Assembly (NCBI RefSeq): GCF_035975855.1
Contig: NZ_CP109055.1
Span: forward strand, 372,001 to 436,000
DNA: 64,000 nt
DNA from: Streptomyces sp. NBC_01304
Lineage (GTDB): Bacteria > Actinomycetota > Actinomycetes > Streptomycetales > Streptomycetaceae
Reading direction: 5' to 3'
Shown here: one piece after another, positions 7,939-16,514 of the stretch
Layout of the letters: the number at the start of each line of letters is the position of its first letter
Position numbering within the stretch: position 1 is the stretch's first letter
The notes under the pieces: generated by a model
Database searches by the model: none
Told to the model about the DNA's origin: nothing
Seen by the model: only the letters and a program-made list of their open reading frames with translations
Translations under genes and position numbers: made by a program

Positions 7939-10449
7939 ATGCCAACCGTTCTCGTGCGTGTCCACTGGACGGATCCCCGTAATAGCGCGCCGGTGCCGCC
8001 GCAGATCGCCGGGCTCGGGACAGTGCCGACGACGGCGTTCCCGCCGCCGGGCTGGCCACTCCAGCCGCAGCCGGTACCGCCAGTCGTCTGCTATGCGCAG
8101 TTGGCACGGGCGACGCCGTTGGCGCAAGCATCCTGGGACGGCGCCTCGGCCGTGCCCGGTGACACTCCATCCTGGCCCACCGCATCCGGTGCGCCGCCGA
8201 GCACCTGGGACCAGGGCTTTGCCGACCAGGCCACCGGTTTCCGGGTCACCGGGCTCCGACTGTGGCTCGGCTCGACGGCACTGAGCATGGGCGTGGACTT
8301 CGAGTGCCGGCTATGGGCGCCCGGCACCTACCCCTCCGGTGCGCCCGTCGCGGCGATACAGCTCTCCAACCAGGCATGGAACCCGGTCGGTGTCCCCGTA
8401 CCGGTCAACGTCGCGGCGGGCGCCGGGATCTGGGTCATCGAGGTACACCGGACACCGAACTCCATCAAATCAGAGCCCTCGCTGGATCCTGGCCAGATCA
8501 CCGGCGCGACCGGCAACCCCGGGGTGTACCCATGGGTGTCCCCCTACAACGCGGCCGAGGAAGGCATCCTGGGCATCGAGTTCACCGGCGAGGAGACCGG
8601 GCCACCGCCCGGCGCGACGGTGACGACCGAGTCTGTCGTCGGTGCCTGCGACGGGGCCGGGCGACGCCCCATCACCTACACCGTTCACGTCGACTACCCC
8701 TTCCCCCCACCGCCATCTCTGCGGGTGCGGGCCCACTTCGGGACAGGGACCTCGTGGCTGCCGGCCCTGGCCCCCGTCCAGGTCGGAACCGTGTGGCGGG
8801 CATCGTTCAGCCGCACCGACCCGTCCCAGCCCGCGGGCGACATCCTCCAGTCCGTCGCCTTGCAGCAGGCCGACCCGCCGCCTGCCTGGCTCGCCATCGC
8901 GGCCGGATGGTACGACTTCGCCCAACCACCGGGCCACGTCAACCTCAACGGCGACCCGGCGGTCGAAGTCGCTCCCTGCCCGCCGCCCGTCTGCTTCGAC
9001 GTACAGCTCGCTGCGACCGGCACACCCAATCCACAGCGTCCGACCGTATGCATCAACCCAGGCGGTTCGATACAGCTCGGCTTCACCGCCACCGCTTCCG
9101 CGAAGGGAGGTCCGCCGCCAGGCCCCAATTACACCGGCTCGTACCAGTGGACGCTGCGCGACCCGCAAGGCCAGCCCGCGACGCCCGCAGTGCCCTCACC
9201 GGGCAACCAAGCGACCCTCACCTTTGACCAGCTCGGCGACTGGGAAGTCACCGTCACGCTGCCCGCGACGGACTCCTGTCCGGTCGCGAGCGACACCGTC
9301 ACGGTGACCGTGGTCGACTGCAAGTGCCCCACGGTGACCTCACTCACCGCCTCCACCGGTCCCTGCGCGTTCAGCTTCGCCGCCACCGTGAGCAATCCCT
9401 CCGGCGCCGACTTCGAGACGCGGTGGGCGTTCGGCGACGGCGCCACGACCGGCTGGATTCCCCAACCGGCCAACGGGGCAGGCACAGTTGCCCTGAGCGC
9501 GGCGCACACTTACTCGCCGCCGGGTGGCGCGTACACCGTCACGCTCTCGGTGCGTGCCCCGAACTGCCCCGAGCGCAGCCGCACGATAGCCCTCACGGCG
9601 GACTGTCCGGCTGACACCACACCACCGCGGGTCACCGGCTGCGCTATCGGCACCGGCGGCGTGGTGGCGGTGAACTTCGACGAACCACTCGACGCGGCCT
9701 CGGCCCAGACGACCGCCAACTACACGGTCACGGTGCAGCCCGGCGCACCCGGGGGTGTCAACCCGACCAGTGCCGCACTGGATCCCAACAACACGACAGT
9801 GACGCTCGGCGGGCTCCCTGTGCCGGCCACCGGCGCGGTGACGGTCACCGTGACCGTGTCCGGAGTCCGCGACCAGGCAGGAAACCTCATCGACCCGGCC
9901 GCCACCAGCACCACCTGCAGCCGGCCCGGTGATGGCGACGGCGGCAATGGCGACGGATTCCCCCTGTGCACCGCGCTGCTCTGGGCGGCCGTCGCTCTGA
10001 TCATCGCCGGGGCGATCCTCGTACTGCTCGGCTGCGTCCTCACCAAGGCGGCACCGCAGGCCGCGGCCGTACTGACCGTGGTCGGATGGGTGGTGTTCGG
10101 CCTCGGCTGGCTGCTGTTCGTCCTGTGGCTGTGGCTCTGTTCGAAAGTCACCCCGTGCGCGGTGATCCTGGCTGTCCGGGAGTTCGTCGGCTGGCTCATC
10201 GCGATCTTCGCGTTGATCGCGGCCGTGCTGGCGCTCCTCGGCTGGCTCCTCGATCCGTCCCTGCTGCCCTGCGCCGGCATCGCCACGTTCTATGGCGTCA
10301 ACTGGGGCGTCATCTACCTGATCCTGAACAAGGTCGCCGAGGCGCGGGGTTGCCTCGTGCCCAACCCGACCAACGCAGCCCTGACCGCTCTCCTCGCCAG
10401 AAACGATCAGACCAATACCTCCGCCCGCAAGGGCTGCGGTTGCGGCTGA
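7939..10449 (+). CDS. Large PKD/Ig-like protein with four C-terminal membrane segments
   Basis: 836 residues; no family name recognised. The ATG at 7939 has GAGGGGGCGAG upstream and there is no signal peptide. Residues 1-230 are Pro/Gly-rich and beta-like. Residues about 355-560 contain two Ig/PKD-like units, one with the PKD hallmark (TRWAFGDGATT, then AAHTYSPPGGAYTVTL). Residues about 565-655 resemble a bacterial Ig/SbsA-type domain (TTPPRVTGCAIG ... VSGVRDQAGNLID). A Gly/Asp-rich hinge leads to four hydrophobic segments (about 679-701, 710-733, 741-770, 776-800) and a Cys-rich tail KGCGCG. It probably sits in the membrane through its C-terminus; which side the PKD part faces is unclear without a signal peptide. 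Confidence 0.8.
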   Translation: MPTVLVRVHWTDPRNSAPVPPQIAGLGTVPTTAFPPPGWPLQPQPVPPVVCYAQLARATPLAQASWDGASAVPGDTPSWPTASGAPPSTWDQGFADQATGFRVTGLRLWLGSTALSMGVDFECRLWAPGTYPSGAPVAAIQLSNQAWNPVGVPVPVNVAAGAGIWVIEVHRTPNSIKSEPSLDPGQITGATGNPGVYPWVSPYNAAEEGILGIEFTGEETGPPPGATVTTESVVGACDGAGRRPITYTVHVDYPFPPPPSLRVRAHFGTGTSWLPALAPVQVGTVWRASFSRTDPSQPAGDILQSVALQQADPPPAWLAIAAGWYDFAQPPGHVNLNGDPAVEVAPCPPPVCFDVQLAATGTPNPQRPTVCINPGGSIQLGFTATASAKGGPPPGPNYTGSYQWTLRDPQGQPATPAVPSPGNQATLTFDQLGDWEVTVTLPATDSCPVASDTVTVTVVDCKCPTVTSLTASTGPCAFSFAATVSNPSGADFETRWAFGDGATTGWIPQPANGAGTVALSAAHTYSPPGGAYTVTLSVRAPNCPERSRTIALTADCPADTTPPRVTGCAIGTGGVVAVNFDEPLDAASAQTTANYTVTVQPGAPGGVNPTSAALDPNNTTVTLGGLPVPATGAVTVTVTVSGVRDQAGNLIDPAATSTTCSRPGDGDGGNGDGFPLCTALLWAAVALIIAGAILVLLGCVLTKAAPQAAAVLTVVGWVVFGLGWLLFVLWLWLCSKVTPCAVILAVREFVGWLIAIFALIAAVLALLGWLLDPSLLPCAGIATFYGVNWGVIYLILNKVAEARGCLVPNPTNAALTALLARNDQTNTSARKGCGCG

Positions 10450-10565
10450 CCCCGTCGGGCCCGGACGTCACACCGGGGTGCAGCCAAGTGAAGGCCGACG
10501 CGCACGATGTCTCGCCTTCGCCCGACGTCGACTGTCTGGAATATCGCAGGCGCCCGGATGATGTT

Positions 10566-10601
10566 CGCTCACAGGCTGCGCCGAAGGGGCGCCTGTGAGC
10601 G
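10566..10601. terminator. Hairpin downstream of the PKD protein gene
   Basis: An 11-bp perfect stem (CGCTCACAGGC at 10566-10576, complement at 10591-10601) with a 14-nt GC-rich loop, 117 bp after the stop of the PKD protein. A factor-independent terminator is likely; it overlaps the start of a possible 48-codon frame. Confidence 0.6.
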
Positions 10602-10741
10602 ATGAGCGAGCTGGGGTGTTCCGCCTTCGGGACGGTCTCGCGACCAAGAGGCTGGCCCTATCAGTGGTGCCGGAGCAGCATCTGCAGACTCTCATCGAGG
10701 CCAACAGGGAGACGATGCTGGGCATTGAGGTGGGGGCGTGA
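10595..10741 (+). CDS. Possible 48-residue peptide upstream of the ThiF gene
   Basis: A short frame from the GTG at 10595 with AAGGGG five bases upstream. It encodes 48 residues that look coding rather than random, with a helical amphipathic middle (KRLALSVVPEQHLQTLIEAN) and an acidic, hydrophobic end GIEVGA. It ends about 100 bp before the adenylyltransferase gene. I do not recognise it; it could be the 3' fragment of a lost gene or a small peptide tied to the ThiF-GNAT pair. Confidence 0.35.
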   Translation: MSDERAGVFRLRDGLATKRLALSVVPEQHLQTLIEANRETMLGIEVGA

Positions 10742-10839
10742 GGCAAGTTCGGGGGGCGCGTTCGCTGGAAAATCCATTCGGGCACGCCCCCGCGGGCGAG
10801 ATACCGGAATCGGTGATCGCCGATTGCTAGCTTCTCGCC

Positions 10840-12006
10840 ATGCCCCATTTCATGCCTTCTCATCATGATTCAGCGTCATTTGCGCCTCTCGCCTCCCAGC
10901 AGGCCTGTGACGTGTTTCGCCCGATGCTCTTCGACCCGTCAAATCCCACCGACGCCCCGGCCCTGGCCGCGCTGCATGCGTCACCGGCCCTGCGCGAGGT
11001 GCATGACCGGATCGAGGACCAGGTCGCTGAACTCGTGCAATGCCTGGCGCCCGGGGAACGTTTCGGTCCGCAGGCCCTGCAGCGCGCCGTCAACGACGTA
11101 GTCGCCGGCCGACCGAACACCTATGGCAGATGGGCCTGGTACCCGTGGTCGGGACGCCTGGTCCACGTCCTGCCCGAAGAGTCATTCCGTCTGGTGCGGA
11201 CCGACCGCAACCGCGACAAGATCACCCGCGAGCAGCAGCACGTACTACTCCGTCGCAGAGTGGGCGTCATCGGACTGTCGGTGGGCAGCAGCGCCGCGCT
11301 GACCTGCGCCATGGAAGGCGTCGGCGGAGCCTTCCGGCTGGCGGACTTCGACCGGCTCAGCCTGTCGAACCTGAACCGACTGCGCGCCGGCGTGCACGAG
11401 ATCGGTCTGGAGAAGAGCGTGCTGTGCGCCCGGCGCATGTACGAGATCGACCCCTACCTGGACATCGAGGTCTTTCGCGACGGCGTCACCGAAGAGAGCC
11501 TCGACGACTTCTTCGGCGACGACGATCACAGACTGGACGTACTGATCGAGGAGTGCGACACCCCCTGGGTGAAAGTCGCCGCCCGCGAACACGCCCGCCG
11601 CCACCGCGTCCCCGTCCTCATGGACACCAACGACCGCGGTCTGCTCGACATCGAACGCTTCGACCTCGAACCCGACCGCCCGCTCTTCCACGGCCGCACC
11701 GGCCACACGAGCGCCACCGACGTACGCGCCCTCGACCAGGCCGGCGCCCTGCGCTTCCTGCTCGACGTCGTCGACGAACAAGGGCTGAGCCCCGCCATGA
11801 CCGATGCCCTCACCCGCATCGGCCGCAGCCTGTCCAGTTGGCCGCAACTGGCCAGTGGCGTCATGCTCGGCGCCGCCCTGGTCACCGACACCGCCCGCCG
11901 CATCCTGCTCGGCGAACCGCTGCCCTCCGGCCGCCACCGCATCGACCTGGCAGACCTCATCCCCACCCCGGCAGCCCTGCCCGCACCCCACGGAGCCCTC
12001 CGGTGA
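10840..12006 (+). CDS. ThiF/E1-like adenylyltransferase
   Basis: 388 residues. E1/ThiF/MoeB enzymes adenylate a C-terminal carboxylate of a protein or peptide using ATP. The Rossmann nucleotide loop GVIGLSVGSSAAL (about 143-155) is followed by an E1-type ADFDRLSLSNLNR segment (acidic residue plus NxNR) and an EECDTPWVK stretch. The N-terminal 120 residues are a helical extension. I do not see the paired CxxC zinc sites of MoeB. The start is uncertain: ATG 10840 has little ribosome-binding signal and ATG 10852 is an alternative. The stop overlaps the GNAT start (GTGA), so the two are translationally coupled and probably act on the same substrate. Confidence 0.83.
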   Translation: MPHFMPSHHDSASFAPLASQQACDVFRPMLFDPSNPTDAPALAALHASPALREVHDRIEDQVAELVQCLAPGERFGPQALQRAVNDVVAGRPNTYGRWAWYPWSGRLVHVLPEESFRLVRTDRNRDKITREQQHVLLRRRVGVIGLSVGSSAALTCAMEGVGGAFRLADFDRLSLSNLNRLRAGVHEIGLEKSVLCARRMYEIDPYLDIEVFRDGVTEESLDDFFGDDDHRLDVLIEECDTPWVKVAAREHARRHRVPVLMDTNDRGLLDIERFDLEPDRPLFHGRTGHTSATDVRALDQAGALRFLLDVVDEQGLSPAMTDALTRIGRSLSSWPQLASGVMLGAALVTDTARRILLGEPLPSGRHRIDLADLIPTPAALPAPHGALR

Positions 12007-12602
12007 ACCGCGTGCCCGAACTCCGGGGCAAGCACCTGCGGTTGCGCGAACTGCACGCCGCGGACTACGAACCCTTCCAACGCATCCACACCAATCGCGT
12101 CCTCACCCGCTACCTCGGCATCGACCGCATGAACGCGGGCAAAGCCCACGAGACCTTCGCCCAAAGCCTGGCCCAGCCCCACACCCACCCACGCCGCAAA
12201 TACACCCTCGGCATCTGCTGCCCGGACGACGACACCCTCATCGGCACCATCGGGCTGCTCATCGAGGACTACGGCAGCAACGCCATGCTCACCACCCTGG
12301 CACTGCTGCCCGACGCCCCCGTGCACGGTCACGCACACGAAGCCGGGCGCCTGCTGATGGCCTACGCGTTCGGGCACCTCGGCCTGCACCGCATCTGGGC
12401 CGGCCACCGCAGCGACCACCACCGCATGCAACACGTAATGCAGGCGGCCGGGCTCCGCCCCGAAGCCACCCTCCGCCAGCTCTTCCACACCAAAGGCCAC
12501 TGGCACGACGTCATCACCTACTCAGCCCTCGCCCCTGAATGGAAAGGCCAAGCCACCCCCGCCGAGCGCGCCATTCTCGTCCTTCACCACACGCCGGCGT
12601 GA
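12003..12602 (+). CDS. GNAT N-acetyltransferase (RimJ/RimL-like)
   Basis: 199 residues from the GTG at 12003, which overlaps the ThiF stop by four bases. The fold pattern is RimJ/RimL-type: LRGKHLRLRELHAADY at the start, a TLIGTIGLLIEDY core strand, and a YAFGHLGLHRIWAGH segment typical of these enzymes. The acetyl-CoA loop, usually R/QxxGxG/A, is unusual here (HGHAHEAG). The partner gene suggests acetylation of the product or substrate of the adenylyltransferase (inference). The next gene is a broken transposase. Confidence 0.83.
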   Translation: MNRVPELRGKHLRLRELHAADYEPFQRIHTNRVLTRYLGIDRMNAGKAHETFAQSLAQPHTHPRRKYTLGICCPDDDTLIGTIGLLIEDYGSNAMLTTLALLPDAPVHGHAHEAGRLLMAYAFGHLGLHRIWAGHRSDHHRMQHVMQAAGLRPEATLRQLFHTKGHWHDVITYSALAPEWKGQATPAERAILVLHHTPA

Positions 12603-12654
12603 GGTGGGAAGACACTGACCTTGACGGCATTCCCATCGAGGACGTCGCCGAGGT

Positions 12655-12927
12655 CTAATGCTCCGCCTGTGTTACGGCTGGCACCTCGGCAGCCGACTTG
12701 GAGATACCGAAGAGCGGGGCGAGCCGGCCCAGTGTCAAGTTCGTGCACCGGTACGCCGCGGCCAGCAGCGTCTGGTCCCCCAGCGGCAGGCTCCACGGCC
12801 GTCCGCCCCGCGTCTCGCCCACGGTCCCCCGGCGCATCACGGTCACCAATTTGCCGAAGCAGCTCGGGCTCAGCCCCCTCAACGGAGCTATCCAGGACGG
12901 CACCGACGCCGCGATCACACGGGCCAC
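12655..12927 (-). pseudogene. IS5-type transposase N-terminal fragment
   Basis: About 90 codons resembling the N-terminal helix-turn-helix domain of DDE transposases of the Tnp4/IS5 type: a GRPWSLPLGDQTLLAAAYRC stretch followed by TNLTLGRLAPLFGISKSAA, which is usually followed by the catalytic part. The catalytic DDE domain is missing and the frame closes soon after SKSAA. No terminal repeats were found. It fills the space between the GNAT and HxlR genes. Confidence 0.7.
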
Positions 12928-12934
12928 GCTGTGA

Positions 12935-13300
12935 TCAGTTCAAGCCCTCGGACCCTCCGGTGGCCACGTTGCCCGTTTCCTTGGCCCATCGTCGACTCCA
13001 GGCGTCCAGTGTACTCAGCGCCTCGACGAGGTCCTGGCCGAGCTGGGTGAGGTGGTAGCCGTCTGCCTGCAGGGTGAGCAGGCAGGCGCCGGTCAGCTCG
13101 TCGAGCCTGGTGGCAAGCACGCTGGAGGACATGCGCTCGCATCGGCGCTGCAATTCCCGGAAGCCTGCCGGGGCTTGGCTCAGTTCCCACAGAATGCGCA
13201 TCGTCCAGCGTCGTCCGAGCAGGTCGAGTGCCGCCATGACTGGTCGACCCGACTCGGACCCTCGTACCGGCACACCCGGCCGTGGCGCTCTGGCTTCCAT
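12935..13300 (-). CDS. HxlR-family winged-helix regulator
   Basis: 121 residues. The HxlR core is clear: a LLGRRWTMRILWELSQAPAG segment, then FRELQRRCERMSSSVLATRL and the wing. These small dimers often sense redox or aldehyde stress. The ATG at 13298-13300 has AAGGAGTGG upstream; the longer in-frame extension would run into the divergent gene. It is divergent from the carboxymuconolactone-decarboxylase-like gene, its probable target, across a 67-bp gap with TTCGA/TCGAA dyads. Confidence 0.87.
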   Translation of the reverse strand: MEARAPRPGVPVRGSESGRPVMAALDLLGRRWTMRILWELSQAPAGFRELQRRCERMSSSVLATRLDELTGACLLTLQADGYHLTQLGQDLVEALSTLDAWSRRWAKETGNVATGGSEGLN

Positions 13301-13320
13301 ACCCACTCCTTGCGCTTCGG

Positions 13321-13353
13321 TTCTCGAAGCATCATAGTGATTCGAAAATCGAA
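13321..13353. promoter_or_regulatory. HxlR operator/promoter candidate
   Basis: The 67-bp divergent gap is locally AT-rich and contains TTCTCGAAG at 13321 and the dyad TTCGA-AAA-TCGAA at 13341-13353. It is a plausible HxlR site serving both genes; assigned from position and symmetry only. Confidence 0.5.
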
Positions 13354-13367
13354 GCAGGAGGTGCCGT

Positions 13368-13928
13368 ATGTCGCGCATCGAACCGCTCATCCCGCCATAC
13401 CCCGCCCCCGTCGAACAAGCGCTCCGCCGGTGGATGCCTCCCAACGTGCCGCACGAACCACTCGCACTGTTCCGAGTACTCCACCGCAACCCGGAACTGG
13501 CCTCTCGCATGTTCTCCCTGGGGGCCGGGCTACTGGGCCACGGGCTCCTCCCGGCCATCGACCGCGAGATCGTCATCGCCCGCGTGACCGCGCGCGCCGG
13601 CTGTGCCTACGAATGGGGCGTGCACGCCGCGACCCTCGCACAGCAGGCCGGTCTCAGCCCGGAACAGCTCCGCGCGACCACCGAAACCGAGACGCCAGCC
13701 AGTGCCACATGGTCGCCACGCCACGCGGCACTGCTCGACGCAGTCGACGAACTGCACGACACGGCCCAGCTCTCACACTCCGCCTGGGACGCCCTGCGCG
13801 TTCACTACGAGGACGCCCAGCTACTCGAACTCCTCGTACTGATCGGCTGGTACCGAACCATCAGCTATCTGGCCAACGGGCTCCTCCTGGAAGAGGAAAC
13901 CTGGGCCGCTCGATTCCCGGCGAGGTAA
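13368..13928 (+). CDS. Carboxymuconolactone decarboxylase / AhpD-like protein
   Basis: 186 residues. The CMD/AhpD fold motif CAYEWGVHAATLAQQAGL (about 79-96) shows Cys and the E-W-x-x-H signature of peroxidase-like members; the second Cys of the AhpD CxxC pair is absent, so a plain AhpD disulfide relay is unlikely. The ATG at 13368 follows AGGAGGTG, a near-perfect ribosome-binding site. Its partner is the divergent HxlR regulator, an arrangement common for detoxification genes (inference). Confidence 0.87.
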   Translation: MSRIEPLIPPYPAPVEQALRRWMPPNVPHEPLALFRVLHRNPELASRMFSLGAGLLGHGLLPAIDREIVIARVTARAGCAYEWGVHAATLAQQAGLSPEQLRATTETETPASATWSPRHAALLDAVDELHDTAQLSHSAWDALRVHYEDAQLLELLVLIGWYRTISYLANGLLLEEETWAARFPAR

Positions 13929-14174
13929 CTACACCCCGCACATGCCACACGACGGAAGTCCGTGTGGGTCACACCCCCCTCGAGTCTGTGTGCCGGTCCG
14001 CATGGCCGCCGCGCGCAGGGTCGCCAGCGCGTCAATGTACTGACCGTGGACCCGCCGCCAGTCGATCGACCCCGGATCGATGTCATCGGGTGCACGCGGA
14101 TTGTCCACGCCAACTTCTGCGCTGGCCGGCAACTTTCGCATCGCCCGAAGACGCACATACGCATCATCTGCCAC
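13929..14174 (-). CDS. Short open frame abutting the transposon target site
   Basis: 81 residues from a GTG at 14172-14174 with no ribosome-binding site. It has a coding-like polar composition (DNPRAPDDIDPGSIDW) and a Cys-rich end PSCGMCGV. I do not recognise it. It begins next to the 9-bp target duplication at 14182-14190; rejoining the outer flanks keeps the frame open for a further 19 codons to a stop, with only a TTG as start, so a disrupted gene is possible but unproven. Confidence 0.3.
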   Translation of the reverse strand: MADDAYVRLRAMRKLPASAEVGVDNPRAPDDIDPGSIDWRRVHGQYIDALATLRAAAMRTGTQTRGGCDPHGLPSCGMCGV

Positions 14175-14181
14175 ATGGGCC

Positions 14182-14190
14182 AAAGCTGTT
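14182..14190. repeat. Target-site duplication, left copy
   Basis: AAAGCTGTT, repeated in the same orientation at 17772-17780. The repeats are direct while the adjoining termini are inverted, which distinguishes a target duplication from part of the element. Confidence 0.75.
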
Positions 14191-14359
14191 GGGTGTAGCT
14201 CTCTTCCGGGGACGGCCCCGACGGTTTGAGCTGGGAGATCGCGGTTGTGGGTGATGGCGGCGTGGTCGGGTCTCTACCGTGTGGGTGGAGGAGGCGACGC
14301 TGATGGGATCGTTGATCGGGGAGCTGGAGGCGCGGGAGGCGGCGGCCCGGGCCCGGGTG
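14191..14359 (+). repeat. Left 169-bp inverted terminus
   Basis: Starts GGGTGTAGCTCTCTTCC and includes the first codons of the coiled-coil ORF. It aligns without gaps to the complement of 17603-17771. Confidence 0.85.
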
Positions 14360-14956
14360 GAGACGCTCGAAGCGGAGCTCGCCCAGCTGACGGCCCGTCT
14401 GGAGGACGAGCGGGAGGCATGGTCGCGGCTGCGGATCACCCGGGAGACGGCGGCCGAGGTGATCATGGATCTGGACGGGTCCGGAGCGACCGCACCTGCG
14501 GCCGGCGGCGCGGAGCCGGAGAACCGGGTGCAACCCGGGGTGCGGGTGGTCGGGGCGATCACAGTGCCGCACTGGCGCCAGGGGCTGTCGGCTGCGGTGC
14601 TGCCGGATGTCTACCCGGACATCATCGAAGTCCTCACCGACGCCGCGAAGCCGATGCAGGCCAAGCAGATCGTGCCGCGGATCGGGCTGCCCGCGGTGAC
14701 CGGAAAGATCGAGGGGACGCGGGGGAAGCTGAAACGGCTGGTGGAGCGGGGCTGGCTGACCGAGGACGAGCCCGGACGGTTCACGGTGGCCCGCCCCGGC
14801 GATGGTGTGGAACCGGTGAACTCCCACGGGAGCAGGCCGAGTGCGAGCCGGGGGAACGCGCCGGCCGCCCGGCGGTCCGGGGTGCGGACGGACAGGTTCG
14901 CCCGCATCGCGAGGTGGGCGGTTGCAGACGTCTGGCCTGCGTGTTCGGCACCGTGA
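14279..14956 (+). CDS. Coiled-coil/winged-helix protein of a Streptomyces repeat element, 3' end altered
   Basis: Up to 225 residues from a GTG at 14279 (GTG 14285 or ATG 14303 also possible). Residues about 12-55 are a heptad-like coiled coil (ELEAREAAARARVETLEAEL). Residues about 100-170 look like a winged helix (VYPDIIEVLTDAAKPMQAKQ, then GKIEGTRGKLKRLVERGWL). Similar ORFs recur in Streptomyces beside transposases (from memory). The last 40 or so residues are unlike the rest: there the frame overlaps the transposase pseudogene. The first 27 codons are part of the repeated terminus, so it belongs to the mobile element. Function unknown. Confidence 0.6.
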   Translation: MWVEEATLMGSLIGELEAREAAARARVETLEAELAQLTARLEDEREAWSRLRITRETAAEVIMDLDGSGATAPAAGGAEPENRVQPGVRVVGAITVPHWRQGLSAAVLPDVYPDIIEVLTDAAKPMQAKQIVPRIGLPAVTGKIEGTRGKLKRLVERGWLTEDEPGRFTVARPGDGVEPVNSHGSRPSASRGNAPAARRSGVRTDRFARIARWAVADVWPACSAP

Positions 14957-16120
14957 CGCGGACCGCGTGGCGGGGCAGGCCGATGACCAGCGTCCGCCCC
15001 CTGGATACGGACCTGTCGCTACCCGCCGGGCTGCACTCGCACGGCCTGCGCCGCCGCGCGGTTGCCGAGGCGGCGCGCGGTTCCTACGACCAGGCCAAGG
15101 AGGCGATCGAGCTGCGGTGCGGGAAGGTCCTGGGCAAACGTCAGGCCGAACATCTGGTCGCCTGCGGGGCCGTTGACATCGACGGCTTCTACGCCCGTCG
15201 CGTCCCGGCGCCGTCGACCGCTCCCACGACGCTGGTGATCCAGACCGACGGCAAGGGCATCGCGATGCGGCCGTCCGGTCTGCGGCCGGCCACGCTCAAG
15301 GCGCACCTGAAGACCCCGCGGGCGATGCGCACCCGCCTGGCGCCGGGCGAGAAGCCGCACCGCAAACGGATGGCCACGCTGGCCTGCGTGTTCGACGCCG
15401 ACCCCCCGGCGCCCGCACGACATCATCGCCCCGCCGGAGGGCCGCAGCGGCCTCCGGCCTCCGCGCCCGGGACCGAAGGCGCGGGCGAAGTGGTTGACCG
15501 GCTCGGTCATCCACCCGCCCGAGCACACCATCGCCGCGGCCTTCGATCAGGCCGAGGCCCGCGACCGCGACCACGTGCGGACCTGGGTCGTCCTGGTCGA
15601 CGGCGCCCGCCACCAACTCGACCTGATCCGCGCCGAAGCCGACCGGCGCGGGATCACCGTGCAGGTCCTGCTCGACATCGTGCACGTCAGCGAGTACGTC
15701 TGGGCTGCCGCGCACAGCTTCCACCGGCCCGGCACCCCGGCAGCCGAAGCCTGGGTGCCGGGCATCTGACCACGATCCTCCACGGCCGGGCCGGCCTGCG
15801 CGGAGCGAAACGCGAAGCCGCAGACACCTGCGTCCGCCACCTGACCGGCCACCTTGACCAACTCTGCTACGACACCACGTTGGCCGAGGGCTGGCCGATC
15901 GCCACCGGCCCGATCGAGGGCGCATGCAGGCATCTCATCGGCGACCGTCTGGAGATCACCGGGGCAAGGTGGGGGGCTGAGCGGCGCCGAGGCCGTCCTC
16001 GAACTCCGGGCGGTGAAGGACAACGGTGACCTCGACGCCCACTTCGCCTTCCATCTCGCCCGCGCGCACGAACGGCTCTGTTCCACCTCTGACCAGCACG
16101 ACTACGACCTCACGGTCTGA
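14890..16120 (+). pseudogene. ISKra4-family transposase, multiply frameshifted
   Basis: Similarity to ISKra4-type transposases is spread over three frames. Frame one gives HSHGLRRRAVAEAARGSYDQ, then VIQTDGKGIAMRPSG up to about 15405. A second frame from about 15494 gives IHPPEHTIAAAFDQ and VVLVDGARHQLDLIRAEA. The reading returns to frame one for the conserved GWPIATGPIEGACRHLIGDR and DITGARWG-like block near 15890-15975. A last shift gives LSGAEAVLELRAVKDNGD and FHLARAHERL to 16120. At least three indels make it non-functional. Its upstream end replaces the 3' end of the coiled-coil ORF. Confidence 0.8.
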
Positions 16121-16138
16121 ACCGCAGGCGTCCCCCGG

Positions 16139-16444
16139 GGAGTGCTACACCCTTCGGAGATGATGCTCGACAACTTCGGCGTCACCGAGGACAACTGGCG
16201 CGACGCGCCGGCCGACGTCCCGCACTTCTGCATCTCGGAGAGCCCGGCATACGTCGGACGCGCGGTCGCGGCGCCGGCCGGCGACAGCGACATCGCACGC
16301 CGCAACGGCCAGTCGCGGTCCAGCGGCCAACTCGCCCAGGAGTACGGCTTCACCGGCCTGGACGGCTCACGCCCCGACTGCCGGCGCTACCTGGTCGAGG
16401 TCGACGACGCCGGCAAGCCGGCGGACGCAACCGGATACCGGTGA
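16139..16444 (+). pseudogene. Short-chain dehydrogenase, C-terminal fragment
   Basis: About 100 codons starting directly after the ISKra4 remnant. They read like the end of an SDR: PSEMMLDNFGVTEDNWRDA, HFCISESPAYVGRAVAA, SGQLAQEYGFTGLDGSRPDC, PADATGYR. The Rossmann GxxxGxG loop and YxxxK active site are missing. It is best explained as the 3' stump of a gene truncated when the transposase element arrived. Confidence 0.75.
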
Positions 16445-16514
16445 GGGGCATCGCCCGCGGGGCTCTTCCGGCGTCCGTCCGACTCGCCCGCCGCCCCTCA
16501 TGCGCAGTCGTACG

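Noticed and set aside
10595..12602. Naming the ThiF-GNAT pair a microcin C-type cluster
   Set aside because: No short MccA-like peptide with terminal Asn, no exporter and no self-immunity gene were seen.
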